Source: Tritrichomonas musculus (Eukaryota; Parabasalia; Tritrichomonadida; Tritrichomonadidae). Taken from it: 64,000 nucleotides of DNA. The position numbers and the translations under genes were made by a program. The stretch is taken from positions 3,891,501-3,955,500 of the forward strand of contig JAPFFF010000005.1 in NCBI GenBank assembly GCA_039105265.1, written 5' to 3'. The notes below the pieces were generated by a model. It ran no database searches, was not told the DNA's origin, and was given only the letters and a program-made list of their open reading frames with translations. Positions 54,286-63,627 of the stretch are shown piece by piece (position 1 is the stretch's first letter; each line of letters opens with the position of its first letter).

Positions 54286-54648
54286 ATGTCGTCTACCGCA
54301 AAAGACTTCAAAGAATACCAAAAACAGCAAAAGAATGATATAAAAAGTGCTAATGCTGAAATCACCAATGCTGTTAAAGAGGTTGTATTCCTGTTCAACC
54401 AAAAAATAACAAACTCTACACCATATAGTGTCTGCATCAACTATGACCCTTTGATACAAACCAACTTGAACAAGATTGCTGATGCACTTACTCAAATGAA
54501 TCTCACTACCTGTGAGGTTTATATCAAAAAGAATCCACAATCTCCAAAACCAAAATCTCTTGGCTTTCAAGTGCCATTAGTGTCTGACTCGCAAGAGACA
54601 CAAGAAGATGATGAACAAGAAGCTTCATCACCAAAAGATAAGGAGTAA
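54286..54648 (+). CDS. Maverick small protein of unknown function
   Basis: 120 residues from MSSTAKDFKEYQKQQKNDIK (ATG 54286, right after TTTTTTAAA). Helical first half, then DPLIQTNLNKIADALTQMNL, and a polar acidic tail (QETQEDDEQEASSPKDKE). The earlier ATG at 54220 adds residues that read like spacer. No family is recognised. Confidence 0.4.
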   Translation: MSSTAKDFKEYQKQQKNDIKSANAEITNAVKEVVFLFNQKITNSTPYSVCINYDPLIQTNLNKIADALTQMNLTTCEVYIKKNPQSPKPKSLGFQVPLVSDSQETQEDDEQEASSPKDKE

Positions 54649-54675
54649 GAGTAAAAAATAACTACTTCTAATTTT

Positions 54676-55200
54676 TTATACTATACAATATTTTAAACAT
54701 ACATGATAATTATTAACAAGTTCATTATATTCTTTATTATATACTTGTTTCAAATCAATAACTACTTCTCCATTATCTTTAATGATTTTTATAGCATCAA
54801 TTTTTTGTATTGGACTACTCTTTGCTGCACAACATCCAACATCTTCATTAAGTTGTACTTCAACTTCATTTACATGTAGTATTGCTTTGATGATGTTGCT
54901 AAGAGATTCAATAGGTACTATGATGCATTTCTTTGATATAATGTTAGCTAGTAGTGCTTTGTCTTGATTAAGTAGTATTTGTGCATATGCTTCAAGTATA
55001 ACATTACGTACATCTGGTTCAACTTCAACAGGTTCAGTTTGCACTCCAATGTCTCTTGTAATAACAATGTCTTCCTTGCCATCATCTCTCTTATTAATAA
55101 TAATGTTGTTGTTGATGTTTGATGTAGATGATGCAGCTGCTGATGGTTCTAAAGATACATTTGCTTGTACACCATTAGTTGTACTTCTCTTCTTAATCAT
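54676..55200 (-). CDS. Maverick protein with TQT-type motif
   Basis: 174 residues. Residues 1-45 are polar and likely disordered. RDIGVQTEPVEVEPDV (residues 49-64) holds a VQTE core like dynein-light-chain (LC8) sites. The remainder is helical (NVILEAYAQILLNQDKALLA) and ends in strands (DNGEVVIDLKQVY). No family is recognised. It is the next gene on the same strand downstream of 55221-55655. Confidence 0.45.
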   Translation of the reverse strand: MIKKRSTTNGVQANVSLEPSAAASSTSNINNNIIINKRDDGKEDIVITRDIGVQTEPVEVEPDVRNVILEAYAQILLNQDKALLANIISKKCIIVPIESLSNIIKAILHVNEVEVQLNEDVGCCAAKSSPIQKIDAIKIIKDNGEVVIDLKQVYNKEYNELVNNYHVCLKYCIV

Positions 55201-55220
55201 TTAAGTTTGAAAAAAAACTT

Positions 55221-55655
55221 TTAATAGATATTGTTTTGAGTAATAACATGTTGTGTAGGTCCATATCTAATATCTTGTTTATTATATTCTCTTGCTCTAC
55301 CTTGCATAGCAGGTGGTTCAGGCTTCTTAAGATATTTTGGTAGTAGAGGTACTGGTTTATCATGTTGACCAATATGTCTATAAAATCCACCATCAGTTAT
55401 GCTAACAGGAGGTTCATGTAGAGGTTTCGTTATATGTTCTCGAGTATCTGGGAATCTAACAGGCTCATCATGTTCAATAATCTGAGTAGGTGGTCGATTA
55501 ATAAAAGGATTGAATGTGACTGAATATGTATTAGTATTGCTGAATACACCAAAATGTTGGAATTCTATGTCTTTATTTTTCATGGTAGCTTCATTAAACA
55601 TCATACCTTCTCTTCCAACAATCTCAGCATGTGGGCTTCTATAATCATTCGACAT
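55221..55655 (-). CDS. Maverick proline-rich protein of unknown function
   Basis: 144 residues, mostly extended and Pro/His-rich (EPVRFPDTREHITKPLHEPP), with few helices. It lies right after the major capsid gene in the direction of transcription, so a capsid-associated part is possible. The leader has the TTTTTTTGTAAATG pattern. No family is recognised. Confidence 0.4.
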   Translation of the reverse strand: MSNDYRSPHAEIVGREGMMFNEATMKNKDIEFQHFGVFSNTNTYSVTFNPFINRPPTQIIEHDEPVRFPDTREHITKPLHEPPVSITDGGFYRHIGQHDKPVPLLPKYLKKPEPPAMQGRAREYNKQDIRYGPTQHVITQNNIY

Positions 55656-55686
55656 TTACAAAAAAATAAAATATCCTTCTTTATGT

Positions 55687-57369
55687 TTATTCAGGGGTTG
55701 TTAAATCATAAGGACCAATACGTACTGATGGTGGCATACCATTTGGTCTAATCAAAATACTAATTGATATATCTGTTAATAAGCATAATAATGGAGGCGT
55801 ATCAACTTCCTTTCTAAATGGATTATCTGCCTTTTGACTACATATCAGTTCGAAGTTAATAGGTGCAAGACTTGAAAGACCTTGTTGATATGTTCCATCC
55901 GTTTCAGTTGGAAGACCTATGAAGAATGAGGACCTATCATTTGGATAATAACCTGTTGTATTTTCATTATATTGATACTCATTAGCTAGACTTGCTATAA
56001 CCTCTTTGTTAAATCCATTTTGCTCTCCATTCATGTTCATTGCATTCTGGCAATATTCGAGGAACTCTGGATACTTACCATTAGTACCAAATGCTTTAGC
56101 AGGAATATTGTTGTAATTACCACAATTCATATGAAATGCTTCAAACATAGGATTCTTGAAGTATGTCTTATGCGTATGCTTGAGTGGGAATAAGCAAAAC
56201 ATACTATCTACAAAATTAGGTGTAATAGTAATAGTTGCTTTATCTTGTTCATTATTAAGAGGTCTTGTACAAGTGTAAAATGACATAATCTGTGTTGGGA
56301 ATGTAAGTGGATGTTGTGGGTTAGCATATCTTTGAACAAGTGCTGTATATACAGATTCATGAATACCAAAACAAGGTATAATACTCGCGCATTCTTCAAT
56401 GGAATAATCAACAACACTCCAAGTTCTCCAATCACTGTAAATTGTTCGGTCAACTCTTTCCTTAGTCTTGTCAGCTCCTGTAATTTCATATGCTCCTCCA
56501 TGATTTTCACCAACAGGTGGAAGATTGTTGGGGTGATTAATCTTATCCATTGCTATTTTTTCGGTACTTGTCCACATCCATATTGGTTCTCCAATAGGTC
56601 GAAATTCATTGGTAATTTCATCAACATTGAAGTCTTTCATTATATGTGGATTAGCAACCAAGCTCTTTTCAAAACCAACTGGACAATATACCATACCAGC
56701 TGTTGAAAAGTATAGACGTAATTCGATTTTACCTGCAAATGCTGGCAAGTACTTGATATTAGATAATGGTAGGAATCGTCGTAAATCAATCTTTAATCTT
56801 ATTGTTTCAGTGACGGAAGTCACATCTTTGTTAAGATTTGCAACAAAACCACATCTCCTTCCATGAGTATCATTCCAAATATCCTTATGTCTTGCTTTAC
56901 TATATATATCAGCTCTTTTAGTAACTTCATTTGCACAACATGCAGTTAAAAAGGATTCTTCACATCCAAAGTTCTGGGTATAAAGCGTCATACCATTAGC
57001 TACAATTTCATACTTCTCAACAGCATCTCGAGCATCCTTAAAACCAAACCATACCTTACCAAAATTATAACCACTGACATTTTCTAAATCACTTAGAATT
57101 GGCTTGTCTATTTTTATCATCACTTTCATATCTGCTCGAATAAAGCCATTATATATATCTGCTGTATTATGAGTATTAGGAGAGATAATACATGTTGTAT
57201 ATGAACCACTCTTAATTGGTGGTGATGGTGAATACGAAGTTTGTGGATTTAATGAGTATGCCTTATTTGTATCACTAAGTGAAATGCAATTATCGACAAC
57301 ATCAAAATAGGATGCAATTTGGGTACAAACCTCAGCTGAGGTTCTCATATATTGTTCCTTGTTGAGCAT
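55687..57369 (-). CDS. Maverick major capsid protein (double jelly-roll type)
   Basis: 560 residues. WFGFKDARDAVEKYEIVANG near 112-131 and GFVANLNKDVTSVTETIRLK near 175 parallel the FVGFKNAVEFYEDCRFWING and later strands of the capsid protein at 39727-41619. FAGKIELRLYFSTAGMVYCP near 215 and TITITPNFVDSMFCLFPLKH near 385 fit further jelly-roll strands. It should form trimeric capsomers of an icosahedral shell. Gene order after it (basic protein, pVI-like, ATPase, integrase, penton-like, protease) is a compact co-oriented block. AT-rich codons set it apart from the other capsid gene. Confidence 0.75.
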   Translation of the reverse strand: MLNKEQYMRTSAEVCTQIASYFDVVDNCISLSDTNKAYSLNPQTSYSPSPPIKSGSYTTCIISPNTHNTADIYNGFIRADMKVMIKIDKPILSDLENVSGYNFGKVWFGFKDARDAVEKYEIVANGMTLYTQNFGCEESFLTACCANEVTKRADIYSKARHKDIWNDTHGRRCGFVANLNKDVTSVTETIRLKIDLRRFLPLSNIKYLPAFAGKIELRLYFSTAGMVYCPVGFEKSLVANPHIMKDFNVDEITNEFRPIGEPIWMWTSTEKIAMDKINHPNNLPPVGENHGGAYEITGADKTKERVDRTIYSDWRTWSVVDYSIEECASIIPCFGIHESVYTALVQRYANPQHPLTFPTQIMSFYTCTRPLNNEQDKATITITPNFVDSMFCLFPLKHTHKTYFKNPMFEAFHMNCGNYNNIPAKAFGTNGKYPEFLEYCQNAMNMNGEQNGFNKEVIASLANEYQYNENTTGYYPNDRSSFFIGLPTETDGTYQQGLSSLAPINFELICSQKADNPFRKEVDTPPLLCLLTDISISILIRPNGMPPSVRIGPYDLTTPE

Positions 57370-57387
57370 TTTTTAGATGAAAAAAAT

Positions 57388-57924
57388 TTACATCATATCT
57401 TCAAAGATGCGATTTCTCCTACCCATTATTCGTTGAGGAGGTATATATTGTTGTGGTGGTTCTTCATATTGTTGTGGTGGTTCTTCAGGAACATATTGTT
57501 GTCTTGGTTGACTCATTCTTTTATCAACAACCTCTTTTATCATTCGTCTCTGTTCTTTCTTTTCTCGACTTATCTTCATTTCTTCACCTAGTGATTTTAA
57601 TTGTTTGAGTATTTCTTCATTCACAGTAGGGTCATATGTTTGTTGAGGTTTTCGTGGTTTTGGAGGTTTTCGTGCAGCTTTCGAACTTAATGACTTTCTG
57701 GGAGTTTCTTCAAAATCATCACTATTTGAGTTTTCTTGAGTTTCTTCGATATTTTCACTTTCTGAGTTTTCTTGAGAATCTTGACGAATTGGAGTTTTTC
57801 GGGGTTTTACTATATACTTGTCTTTCTTCTTTGTTGGCAAAACTTCCCAATCTGGGTCATCCCTTCCATTCAACCATTTATGAATAACCGCAAGTCTCTT
57901 AGAACCTGTTAGATGTTTTGACAT
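57388..57924 (-). CDS. Maverick basic low-complexity protein
   Basis: 178 residues (MSKHLTGSKRLAVIHKWLNG). It is basic, with Lys/Pro clusters (KPRKTPIRQD; RKPPKPRKPQQTYDP), a Ser/Glu-rich middle, and a Gln/Pro/Tyr-rich end (PEEPPQQYEEPPQQYIPPQ). Such proteins may pack DNA in the virion, like adenoviral core proteins. That is inference from composition and position beside the capsid gene. Confidence 0.45.
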   Translation of the reverse strand: MSKHLTGSKRLAVIHKWLNGRDDPDWEVLPTKKKDKYIVKPRKTPIRQDSQENSESENIEETQENSNSDDFEETPRKSLSSKAARKPPKPRKPQQTYDPTVNEEILKQLKSLGEEMKISREKKEQRRMIKEVVDKRMSQPRQQYVPEEPPQQYEEPPQQYIPPQRIMGRRNRIFEDMM

Positions 57925-57973
57925 TTAAAAATAAACAAAAAAAGTCCATAAATTGAGTTTTATTGAGTTTTCA

Positions 57974-58429
57974 TCAGATGTAAGTTCTCGCATGATTGTT
58001 TGTAGTAAATTCACTCTCTTTTAATGAATTAGATGAAAATGTTGGCTTTTCAAGAGGTGCACCAACTGAATCGCCTTTTGCAGATTTATTAATTGATGAC
58101 AAGGCAGTTTTCACATTTCCTTCTGGGACATATTTTAATGCTGTGTCAGCTATGTTTGCTAATCTATTTCTTGTTTTATCGCTCAAGAAGCTTTCACCAA
58201 GACCTCTCGCAACTGAACCAATAACACCAGCATGCTTGGTTAATCCACCTGCTGAAGCATCCAATAATTTACTTGCAAGACCTCCAGTAAAACTATCTGC
58301 AGCTCCCATTAATAATTTACCACCTAAACCTACTCCTCCTTTTATTATCGTTTGCCATGGAGAAAATTCTTTTTGTTTAGCATAATTTGGCTTCCAATAA
58401 TCTTCTACTGAATGACGTTGAATTCCCAT
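57974..58429 (-). CDS. Maverick minor capsid-type protein (pVI-like)
   Basis: 151 residues. Residues about 25-110 are Gly/Ala-rich amphipathic helices (IIKGGVGLGGKLLMGAADSF, LASKLLDASAGGLTKHAGVI), followed by a polar tail. The layout matches adenovirus pVI and its Polinton relatives, which cement the capsid inside and help break membranes. A shorter counterpart is at 39348-39641. The role is inferred. Confidence 0.5.
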   Translation of the reverse strand: MGIQRHSVEDYWKPNYAKQKEFSPWQTIIKGGVGLGGKLLMGAADSFTGGLASKLLDASAGGLTKHAGVIGSVARGLGESFLSDKTRNRLANIADTALKYVPEGNVKTALSSINKSAKGDSVGAPLEKPTFSSNSLKESEFTTNNHARTYI

Positions 58430-58447
58430 TTAAAAAATAATAAAAAA

Positions 58448-59314
58448 TTATTCAAAATAGTACTTATTAGCAGAAATATTCATTACGAATTTTTCATGTG
58501 GTTCTTTATGTTGTAAGTATTCAGCTACTGTCTGTTTAGTATTTAATGAGTTATTTGTTTGTTGCAACAAGCTCGTAAAATCTTCCTCACTATATCCTGT
58601 ATAACATATGATATCTGTTGCTAACCTTTTAGCATTCATATGAACAAATCGAATTGTTTGTATTGCCATGATACATGTTAAATTATAGTGTCTTGTTTTG
58701 GTTAACAACTTGATAAATTCACTATTACCATTCTTTAATAAATCACTACCTGCACAATCATCTAGTATCAATAATGTATTATATGGATATGATGATGTTT
58801 CATACTTGACGAGCTTATTTGCTATATATATTATTTTATCATTGAGCTCATTTAAATGATGCTTCTCAATGAGCCTCCTCATTTCGTCATTGGTCTCTTT
58901 CATTCGAGATAGTACATATTTGACAATGGCATAATACTTTATCTTTCTTCGAAGATGTCGTTTTAGATAACTCATTAATTCTCTTTCCTTTACATAATCG
59001 ATTCTTGATTGTATCTGTTTATTAAGTGTTTCAGCTGTTTTATCCATTTTACCAGAGCTTGAGCAAAATATTATCTTTTGGTAGTATGGATGTTTAAACA
59101 ACCTCTCTGTTATCATAATATGTCTCCATATCCAAAAACTTTTACCAGCACCTGGTTTACCAATTAAAAAATATATACCGTTTGTGCTAAAAGGATAATC
59201 AGGTGATAATGGTTTAATTAATGCTCCATCTATTTCTTTCATGTTCTTCCGTAAGGTTTCTTTAATCAATGTTTCTACTTTATTTATTAGTTCTGCACTT
59301 GGGGGTTCATCCAT
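58448..59314 (-). CDS. Maverick packaging ATPase (FtsK/HerA, A32-like)
   Basis: 288 residues. Walker A GKPGAGKS at about 52-59 follows IYFLIGK. Walker B TLLILDDC lies near 183-190. After it comes FIKLLTKTRHYNLTCIMAIQ, a typical A32-type stretch. It should drive DNA into capsids. It is shorter than the other ATPase here (370 residues) because that one has a long polar start. It sits between the pVI-like and integrase genes, 10 bases from the latter. Confidence 0.8.
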   Translation of the reverse strand: MDEPPSAELINKVETLIKETLRKNMKEIDGALIKPLSPDYPFSTNGIYFLIGKPGAGKSFWIWRHIMITERLFKHPYYQKIIFCSSSGKMDKTAETLNKQIQSRIDYVKERELMSYLKRHLRRKIKYYAIVKYVLSRMKETNDEMRRLIEKHHLNELNDKIIYIANKLVKYETSSYPYNTLLILDDCAGSDLLKNGNSEFIKLLTKTRHYNLTCIMAIQTIRFVHMNAKRLATDIICYTGYSEEDFTSLLQQTNNSLNTKQTVAEYLQHKEPHEKFVMNISANKYYFE

Positions 59315-59324
59315 TTACAAATTT

Positions 59325-60443
59325 TTAAATGTATTTCATAATTTTATCTGGTATTGGTTCTCCTTTCTTCTTTTGTTCCAACCAATATTGTCTTTCTGCT
59401 GTACCAAGTACTAATGGATTACCTCTCCTTACATCTCTAATAGTTTGTCTAGCAAAGGCATCATCACCTTCGACTCCTTCCCATTTTAAATCATACTTAC
59501 CAGTATCTTCATCAAAGTTATATATTTTTTCAATAATACCTTCTTTACCTTCATTTAGTCTTTCAGCTACTTTAATCCTTTTGTCTCTTGTCCTTAACAA
59601 CCTATATCCAGGGAATGAACTAGTTGAACCATCTTTGGACTTGACCACAAACTGGTTACCTTTTTGCGAGTCAACTATATAAGACTCATTAGACAAATTA
59701 CTTCTTCTTTTACCAAATGGTTCTTTTTCGAGTACTAACCTGACCTTCTCACCTGGATTAAAATGATATGGATTAATGCGTGCATTCTTTTGTATGTACT
59801 TTATTTCATCCTCTGGAGTAATATCATTAGGTGCTTTATTATCTAAAGACCTATGAGGAGAGTTATTATATATGTTTACCAAATCATGCATCTCCTTTGG
59901 TTGAATAAACCTATTTTCACCAATAGCATCTCTTATAGTTCTCATAAATCTATTAATAATGCCAAGTACATTATGGTTATTCTCAGTTGTTGTTCGGTAT
60001 TTTATGTTCTTCTCTCTCATGAAGTCTAATACAGTTGATGATAAATATGCAGCATCCTCATCACTTGTTATTGAATATACATGAGGTACATCATTAACAA
60101 ATTTATGAAGCGCTGCCAATACTTCCCTTGCTCCTTTACCATTCATAGGATATGCATATGCTTTTCGAGTGTTAATATTGATGAACATTAGATAATTCAA
60201 CCCACCTGCCTCTTTATTGTTAATGAAGGTATCCATTTGATAACCATCAGGGTGTTTCGATACGATAGGTATATATTGTGCTTTTGGTACTCTCTTATCA
60301 TGTACTACTCTTTCATCAAAGTATTTCTTTGCTTCCTCTTCATTCAGATTCTCTTGTTTTGCCATGCTAAGGTATTTGTCCAAGGTCCTCCATTTAGCTT
60401 TGTTGTATAATTTTTCATATGGGGTTGGTTCTTCTTTACTCAT
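59325..60443 (-). CDS. Maverick RVE-type integrase
   Basis: 372 residues. Residues about 75-225 are an RNase-H-like integrase core, with YQMDTFINNKEAGGLNYLMF, ITSDEDAAYLSS, and GIINRFMRTIRDAI leading into YNNSPHRSLDNKAPNDITPE. An SH3-like tail follows near 240-300 (NPGEKVRLVLEKEPFGKRRS, then SYIVDSQKGNQFVVKSKDG). Enzymes of this type insert Maverick DNA and are related to retroviral and Ginger integrases. The leader TTTAAAAATAAATG follows the pattern of its neighbours. Confidence 0.85.
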   Translation of the reverse strand: MSKEEPTPYEKLYNKAKWRTLDKYLSMAKQENLNEEEAKKYFDERVVHDKRVPKAQYIPIVSKHPDGYQMDTFINNKEAGGLNYLMFININTRKAYAYPMNGKGAREVLAALHKFVNDVPHVYSITSDEDAAYLSSTVLDFMREKNIKYRTTTENNHNVLGIINRFMRTIRDAIGENRFIQPKEMHDLVNIYNNSPHRSLDNKAPNDITPEDEIKYIQKNARINPYHFNPGEKVRLVLEKEPFGKRRSNLSNESYIVDSQKGNQFVVKSKDGSTSSFPGYRLLRTRDKRIKVAERLNEGKEGIIEKIYNFDEDTGKYDLKWEGVEGDDAFARQTIRDVRRGNPLVLGTAERQYWLEQKKKGEPIPDKIMKYI

Positions 60444-60449
60444 TTATTT

Positions 60450-61451
60450 TTAAATAAACATCTTATCATATTGAAGGAATTGCATTTCGATAACAAATGA
60501 ATCATTTGGAGGTAGTTTGGTTGGACAATAATAATGGGCTTTACTATAGAAGTCTATCCAAAACTTTTGGTCCATGGAGTTTAACTTGAAGTACTTAATA
60601 GGACTATATTCAACATCACTATCTCCAATATAGTTATGCAATGCTTGTTCACCTATAGATGAATATATTTTACATGATTGTCTGTCCCATATATTATCAA
60701 ATATCAATTCCTTGTGCCATGTTTGATATTTTTCTGGTTTATTTTGAAATATTCCATTACCTATATTAAATACATCTGCAAAGTCTTCATTCCAGGATTT
60801 AAGTTGGAAAAAGTTCATATATGGTGCAGTATAATCCCAATCTTGTTCATTCTTACTGTTAGTATAGTAGTATTTATGATTCTCTGCTTTATTTCTTTCT
60901 GTATAAATAATTTCATGAAAACCATTTTTATCATAATATCCATCTGTTTGTATATCTCTATCTTGTATATCGTCATCATTTTGTACAAATTTTTCTAATT
61001 TAGAAGTTCTAATGTATGACTTGAAAGCACTATTAACTGCATCAAAAAATCCACGTAAATCTCCATCGACTGACACCCAATCAATGACTTTAAAGCACCC
61101 GTATTCATGATTAGTACCAGTTATATAGTCTTCTTTTAGTGTTCCATCATTCCATGTTCCACCACAGACAAACTCATATGTTTTCTTATGTATCTTATAT
61201 ATTTCAATCTCTACTTCCATTTTGCGTCGTCTCTTAATGATATGTGCTGAACGAACGCCAACAATAGATTCCCCTTTGTTTGCAGTTGACCATTCTGGTG
61301 GGAAATTAAACCAATACCTATTAAACTTAGCTTTATCATGTTGAGCATCCTCAAGGAAGTAGGCTGTTTCGATTGGAAGAGGTGTATTACCATCATTAAC
61401 TATATTATCTCGATTAGGATAAAGAGTTTTACCACTTGGTGGTAATTCCAT
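60450..61451 (-). CDS. Maverick penton-like minor capsid protein
   Basis: 333 residues starting MELPPSGKTLYPNRDNIVND. Beta-rich, with WFNFPPEWSTANKGESIVGV, RKMEVEIEIYKI and a closing LPPNDSFVIEMQFLQYDKMF, as in penton or minor capsid proteins of Polintons. Its neighbours (integrase and protease) fit the usual Polinton order. Residues 164-170 (DRDIQTD) match the LC8-binding consensus exactly and lie in a polar loop. Assignment by context and fold style. Confidence 0.5.
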   Translation of the reverse strand: MELPPSGKTLYPNRDNIVNDGNTPLPIETAYFLEDAQHDKAKFNRYWFNFPPEWSTANKGESIVGVRSAHIIKRRRKMEVEIEIYKIHKKTYEFVCGGTWNDGTLKEDYITGTNHEYGCFKVIDWVSVDGDLRGFFDAVNSAFKSYIRTSKLEKFVQNDDDIQDRDIQTDGYYDKNGFHEIIYTERNKAENHKYYYTNSKNEQDWDYTAPYMNFFQLKSWNEDFADVFNIGNGIFQNKPEKYQTWHKELIFDNIWDRQSCKIYSSIGEQALHNYIGDSDVEYSPIKYFKLNSMDQKFWIDFYSKAHYYCPTKLPPNDSFVIEMQFLQYDKMFI

Positions 61452-61472
61452 TTCGAGTTGAATAAAAAGTCT

Positions 61473-62996
61473 TTATTGATATACAACACCTGTTTCTAAT
61501 TCATTGTTTTGAAGTTCTCGAAGTATTCTCTTTCTAATATCTGGCATATTGCGTTGTTTAAACTTACCATCTCCTTCATGCAAAAAGGTACGACAAGATT
61601 CCATTAGAAACACTCCACAATCCTTGTTATTCCTTTGACTAGGTACATCATAATATTTTGCTTTTAACTTACCTGTTCCTGAAATATTGATCCACTTATT
61701 AAGTGTCTTTACCTCTGGTGCCATTGACTTATTCTCAGAGTCATAGCATTCGATTATTTTCTTTGAATATCGAACAATACATAAAACCCAATGTTCTCCA
61801 TCTGAACAAATGGGGACAAATACTTTATCGAAATGTGAAAATGACTGTTTACCTGAGATAGGACTTTTCATCAGTTCATGTATTTTTTCCATATCATTAG
61901 TCTCATATGCTATAGAAAGGAGGGTATAAAATGCAGTAGGTAAAACCAATATTTTCTTTTTATCAAACTCTGCCTCATTTTGACCAGGTTGTTTATTCAA
62001 TCTCTTTCCTTTTTCATATAGAAGTTTCAAGTAGTCATCAATAACATCTTCGTCTATATTTTCATCATTGACTAAACTCCTCCAATCATGAATCCTATTA
62101 TGTCCTTGGTCTACTGTATACTCTCCTGCCTTCTGTGGTGTCATACGCGGTTGTCTTGGAGGAGGACTAGTACCTCGAGAGGTATGTGATGATGGAAACT
62201 GTGGAGGTGGTGATGAAGGAGGAGGAGGTGGTGGAGGTGGAGGTGAAGGTGAACGAGGTCGTTTTGATTTTTTCTTAGGTCTATCATTTGAAATAACACT
62301 ACTTTGAAGTAAACGTTGAATTCTGTTTTTACTTCTCTTCTTGATTATAGGTGGAGGTTCTGTACGAGGTGGTAAATCATCGTCTGATAATCTATCTTGT
62401 AAATATCTTGTTCGATACTCTCTAAGAGGTCTGGGTAATGGAGCCAATTCTGGTATATCATCTGTTTGAACACCTCTAGTTTTATATTCTTTCTTATCAC
62501 TTTTCAATGTTCTTTCTTTCATCTGCTCTCTCAGTTCTCTAGCTGCTTGTTTTTCCTCCTCAGTCTTCATTCGAGATATCCTTATGTTGATAATATCATA
62601 ATGTAATTTTATCTCTGTTAATATACCTGTTGTTGATTCCTGGAGAGTATATTGATATGGCTTTAATACTGTTATGTAATGTCCATGTTCATCTTTATCA
62701 TCTTGATTTTTCTTAATTGCAAAAACACAACCTGTAAATTTTGCTTTTGGTCTCTCTCTCTTGAGTCTATTAGCAAATTCAAGTACGTCTTTAAAAGCTA
62801 TACTAGTATTTAAATATGTCTCATATAATTTTTGTAGATTTATTTGATTATTAGAGAACTTCCATATAGTTTGACCCAAACCTCTTGTTAATCTTGCAAC
62901 ATCTCTATCAACTAGTTTAGGTCGAAATTTAATAGTACCTTGTAATAGTTGTATTTTATTGTTAGGTTTAGTTTGTGTGCCTTTATCACTTGTCAT
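61473..62996 (-). CDS. Maverick adenain/Ulp1-like cysteine protease
   Basis: 507 residues from MTSDKGTQTKPNNKIQLLQG (ATG 62996; open to 63020). Residues about 30-145 form an unknown folded domain. Residues about 165-310 are polar and then very proline-rich (PSPPPPPPPPPSSPPPQFPS). The protease domain is at the C-terminus: GEHWVLCIVRYS (His near 409), IECYDSENK (Asp near 425) and QRNNKDCGVFLMES (Cys near 466), counted from 63020. Enzymes of this family cut capsid precursors at assembly. Two TQT-type motifs (DKGTQTK at 12-18 and TRGVQTD at 181-187) lie in disordered parts. Confidence 0.8.
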   Translation of the reverse strand: MTSDKGTQTKPNNKIQLLQGTIKFRPKLVDRDVARLTRGLGQTIWKFSNNQINLQKLYETYLNTSIAFKDVLEFANRLKRERPKAKFTGCVFAIKKNQDDKDEHGHYITVLKPYQYTLQESTTGILTEIKLHYDIINIRISRMKTEEEKQAARELREQMKERTLKSDKKEYKTRGVQTDDIPELAPLPRPLREYRTRYLQDRLSDDDLPPRTEPPPIIKKRSKNRIQRLLQSSVISNDRPKKKSKRPRSPSPPPPPPPPPSSPPPQFPSSHTSRGTSPPPRQPRMTPQKAGEYTVDQGHNRIHDWRSLVNDENIDEDVIDDYLKLLYEKGKRLNKQPGQNEAEFDKKKILVLPTAFYTLLSIAYETNDMEKIHELMKSPISGKQSFSHFDKVFVPICSDGEHWVLCIVRYSKKIIECYDSENKSMAPEVKTLNKWINISGTGKLKAKYYDVPSQRNNKDCGVFLMESCRTFLHEGDGKFKQRNMPDIRKRILRELQNNELETGVVYQ

Positions 62997-63011
62997 TTTT
63001 ATCATTATAAA

Positions 63012-63263
63012 ATGTCTCAATCAGACCGTATGTATATCCTCGTTAGAATTCTATCGAACATCCATGAATATAATGTAGAGAGTGATGAAACTAGAAGAAA
63101 AAAATTGATGAAGACTATAAAAGAATTATCAGCTCAGTATTTCAAACCTGAACATCTTCAAATAATGAGGATAGATAATGATGTTGATTTTTTAGGTCGA
63201 ATTGAACACTTTGCTTTGGAGTTCTTAGAACTATATATAGTTAATCTGCCCGCGCATTTATAA
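63012..63263 (+). CDS. Maverick small helical protein
   Basis: 83 residues from MSQSDRMYILVRILSNIHEY (ATG 63012), all helical (ETRRKKLMKTIKELSAQYFK). It starts 15 bases from the divergent protease start, so both share one tiny promoter, and its end overlaps the HNH gene's end by 23 bases. No family is recognised. Confidence 0.45.
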   Translation: MSQSDRMYILVRILSNIHEYNVESDETRRKKLMKTIKELSAQYFKPEHLQIMRIDNDVDFLGRIEHFALEFLELYIVNLPAHL

Positions 63264-63576
63264 TTTTGGGCATATCCCTGTTATAGTTACTATCAGTTGG
63301 GGTTATCCATCTTAAGTTGCTTAGATGGTAGTCAGCCCTATTTCTATTGATATGGTCTACCTCTGTTTTATGTCGTGGGTCATCATTAGGTATGAACTGT
63401 CTTGCTATAAGTACATGTTTCAAGTAGTAGTCGCCATTTAGACATACACGTATATACCCCTTAATATGTTTTGCATCTTTGCATATAAAATGATTACTCT
63501 TACGTCTTATAGTAAAGGGGTACCTATTCAATATCTCATAATCATTGGTAAATCCCTTTAGAGGTACAAATGACAT
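63241..63576 (-). CDS. HNH (homing-type) endonuclease
   Basis: 111 residues. The C-terminal half has TEVDHINRNRADYHLSNLRW then TPTDSNYNR, the HNH core (Asp-His, a run to Asn, then Asn-Leu-Arg-Trp) found in NUMOD4/HNH homing endonucleases. The N-terminal half (YEILNRYPFTIRRKSNHFIC, then IKGYIRVCLNGDYYLKHVLI) fits the NUMOD-type DNA-contact strands. Such genes often sit in phage and giant-virus genomes as selfish passengers. It may also serve the element itself. It lies in the protease-end gene block. Confidence 0.75.
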   Translation of the reverse strand: MSFVPLKGFTNDYEILNRYPFTIRRKSNHFICKDAKHIKGYIRVCLNGDYYLKHVLIARQFIPNDDPRHKTEVDHINRNRADYHLSNLRWITPTDSNYNRDMPKIINARAD

Positions 63577-63627
63577 TTTCTCACTTTTTGAATGATTTAA
63601 ATATTTTCATTTCATTTTTATTTTTGT

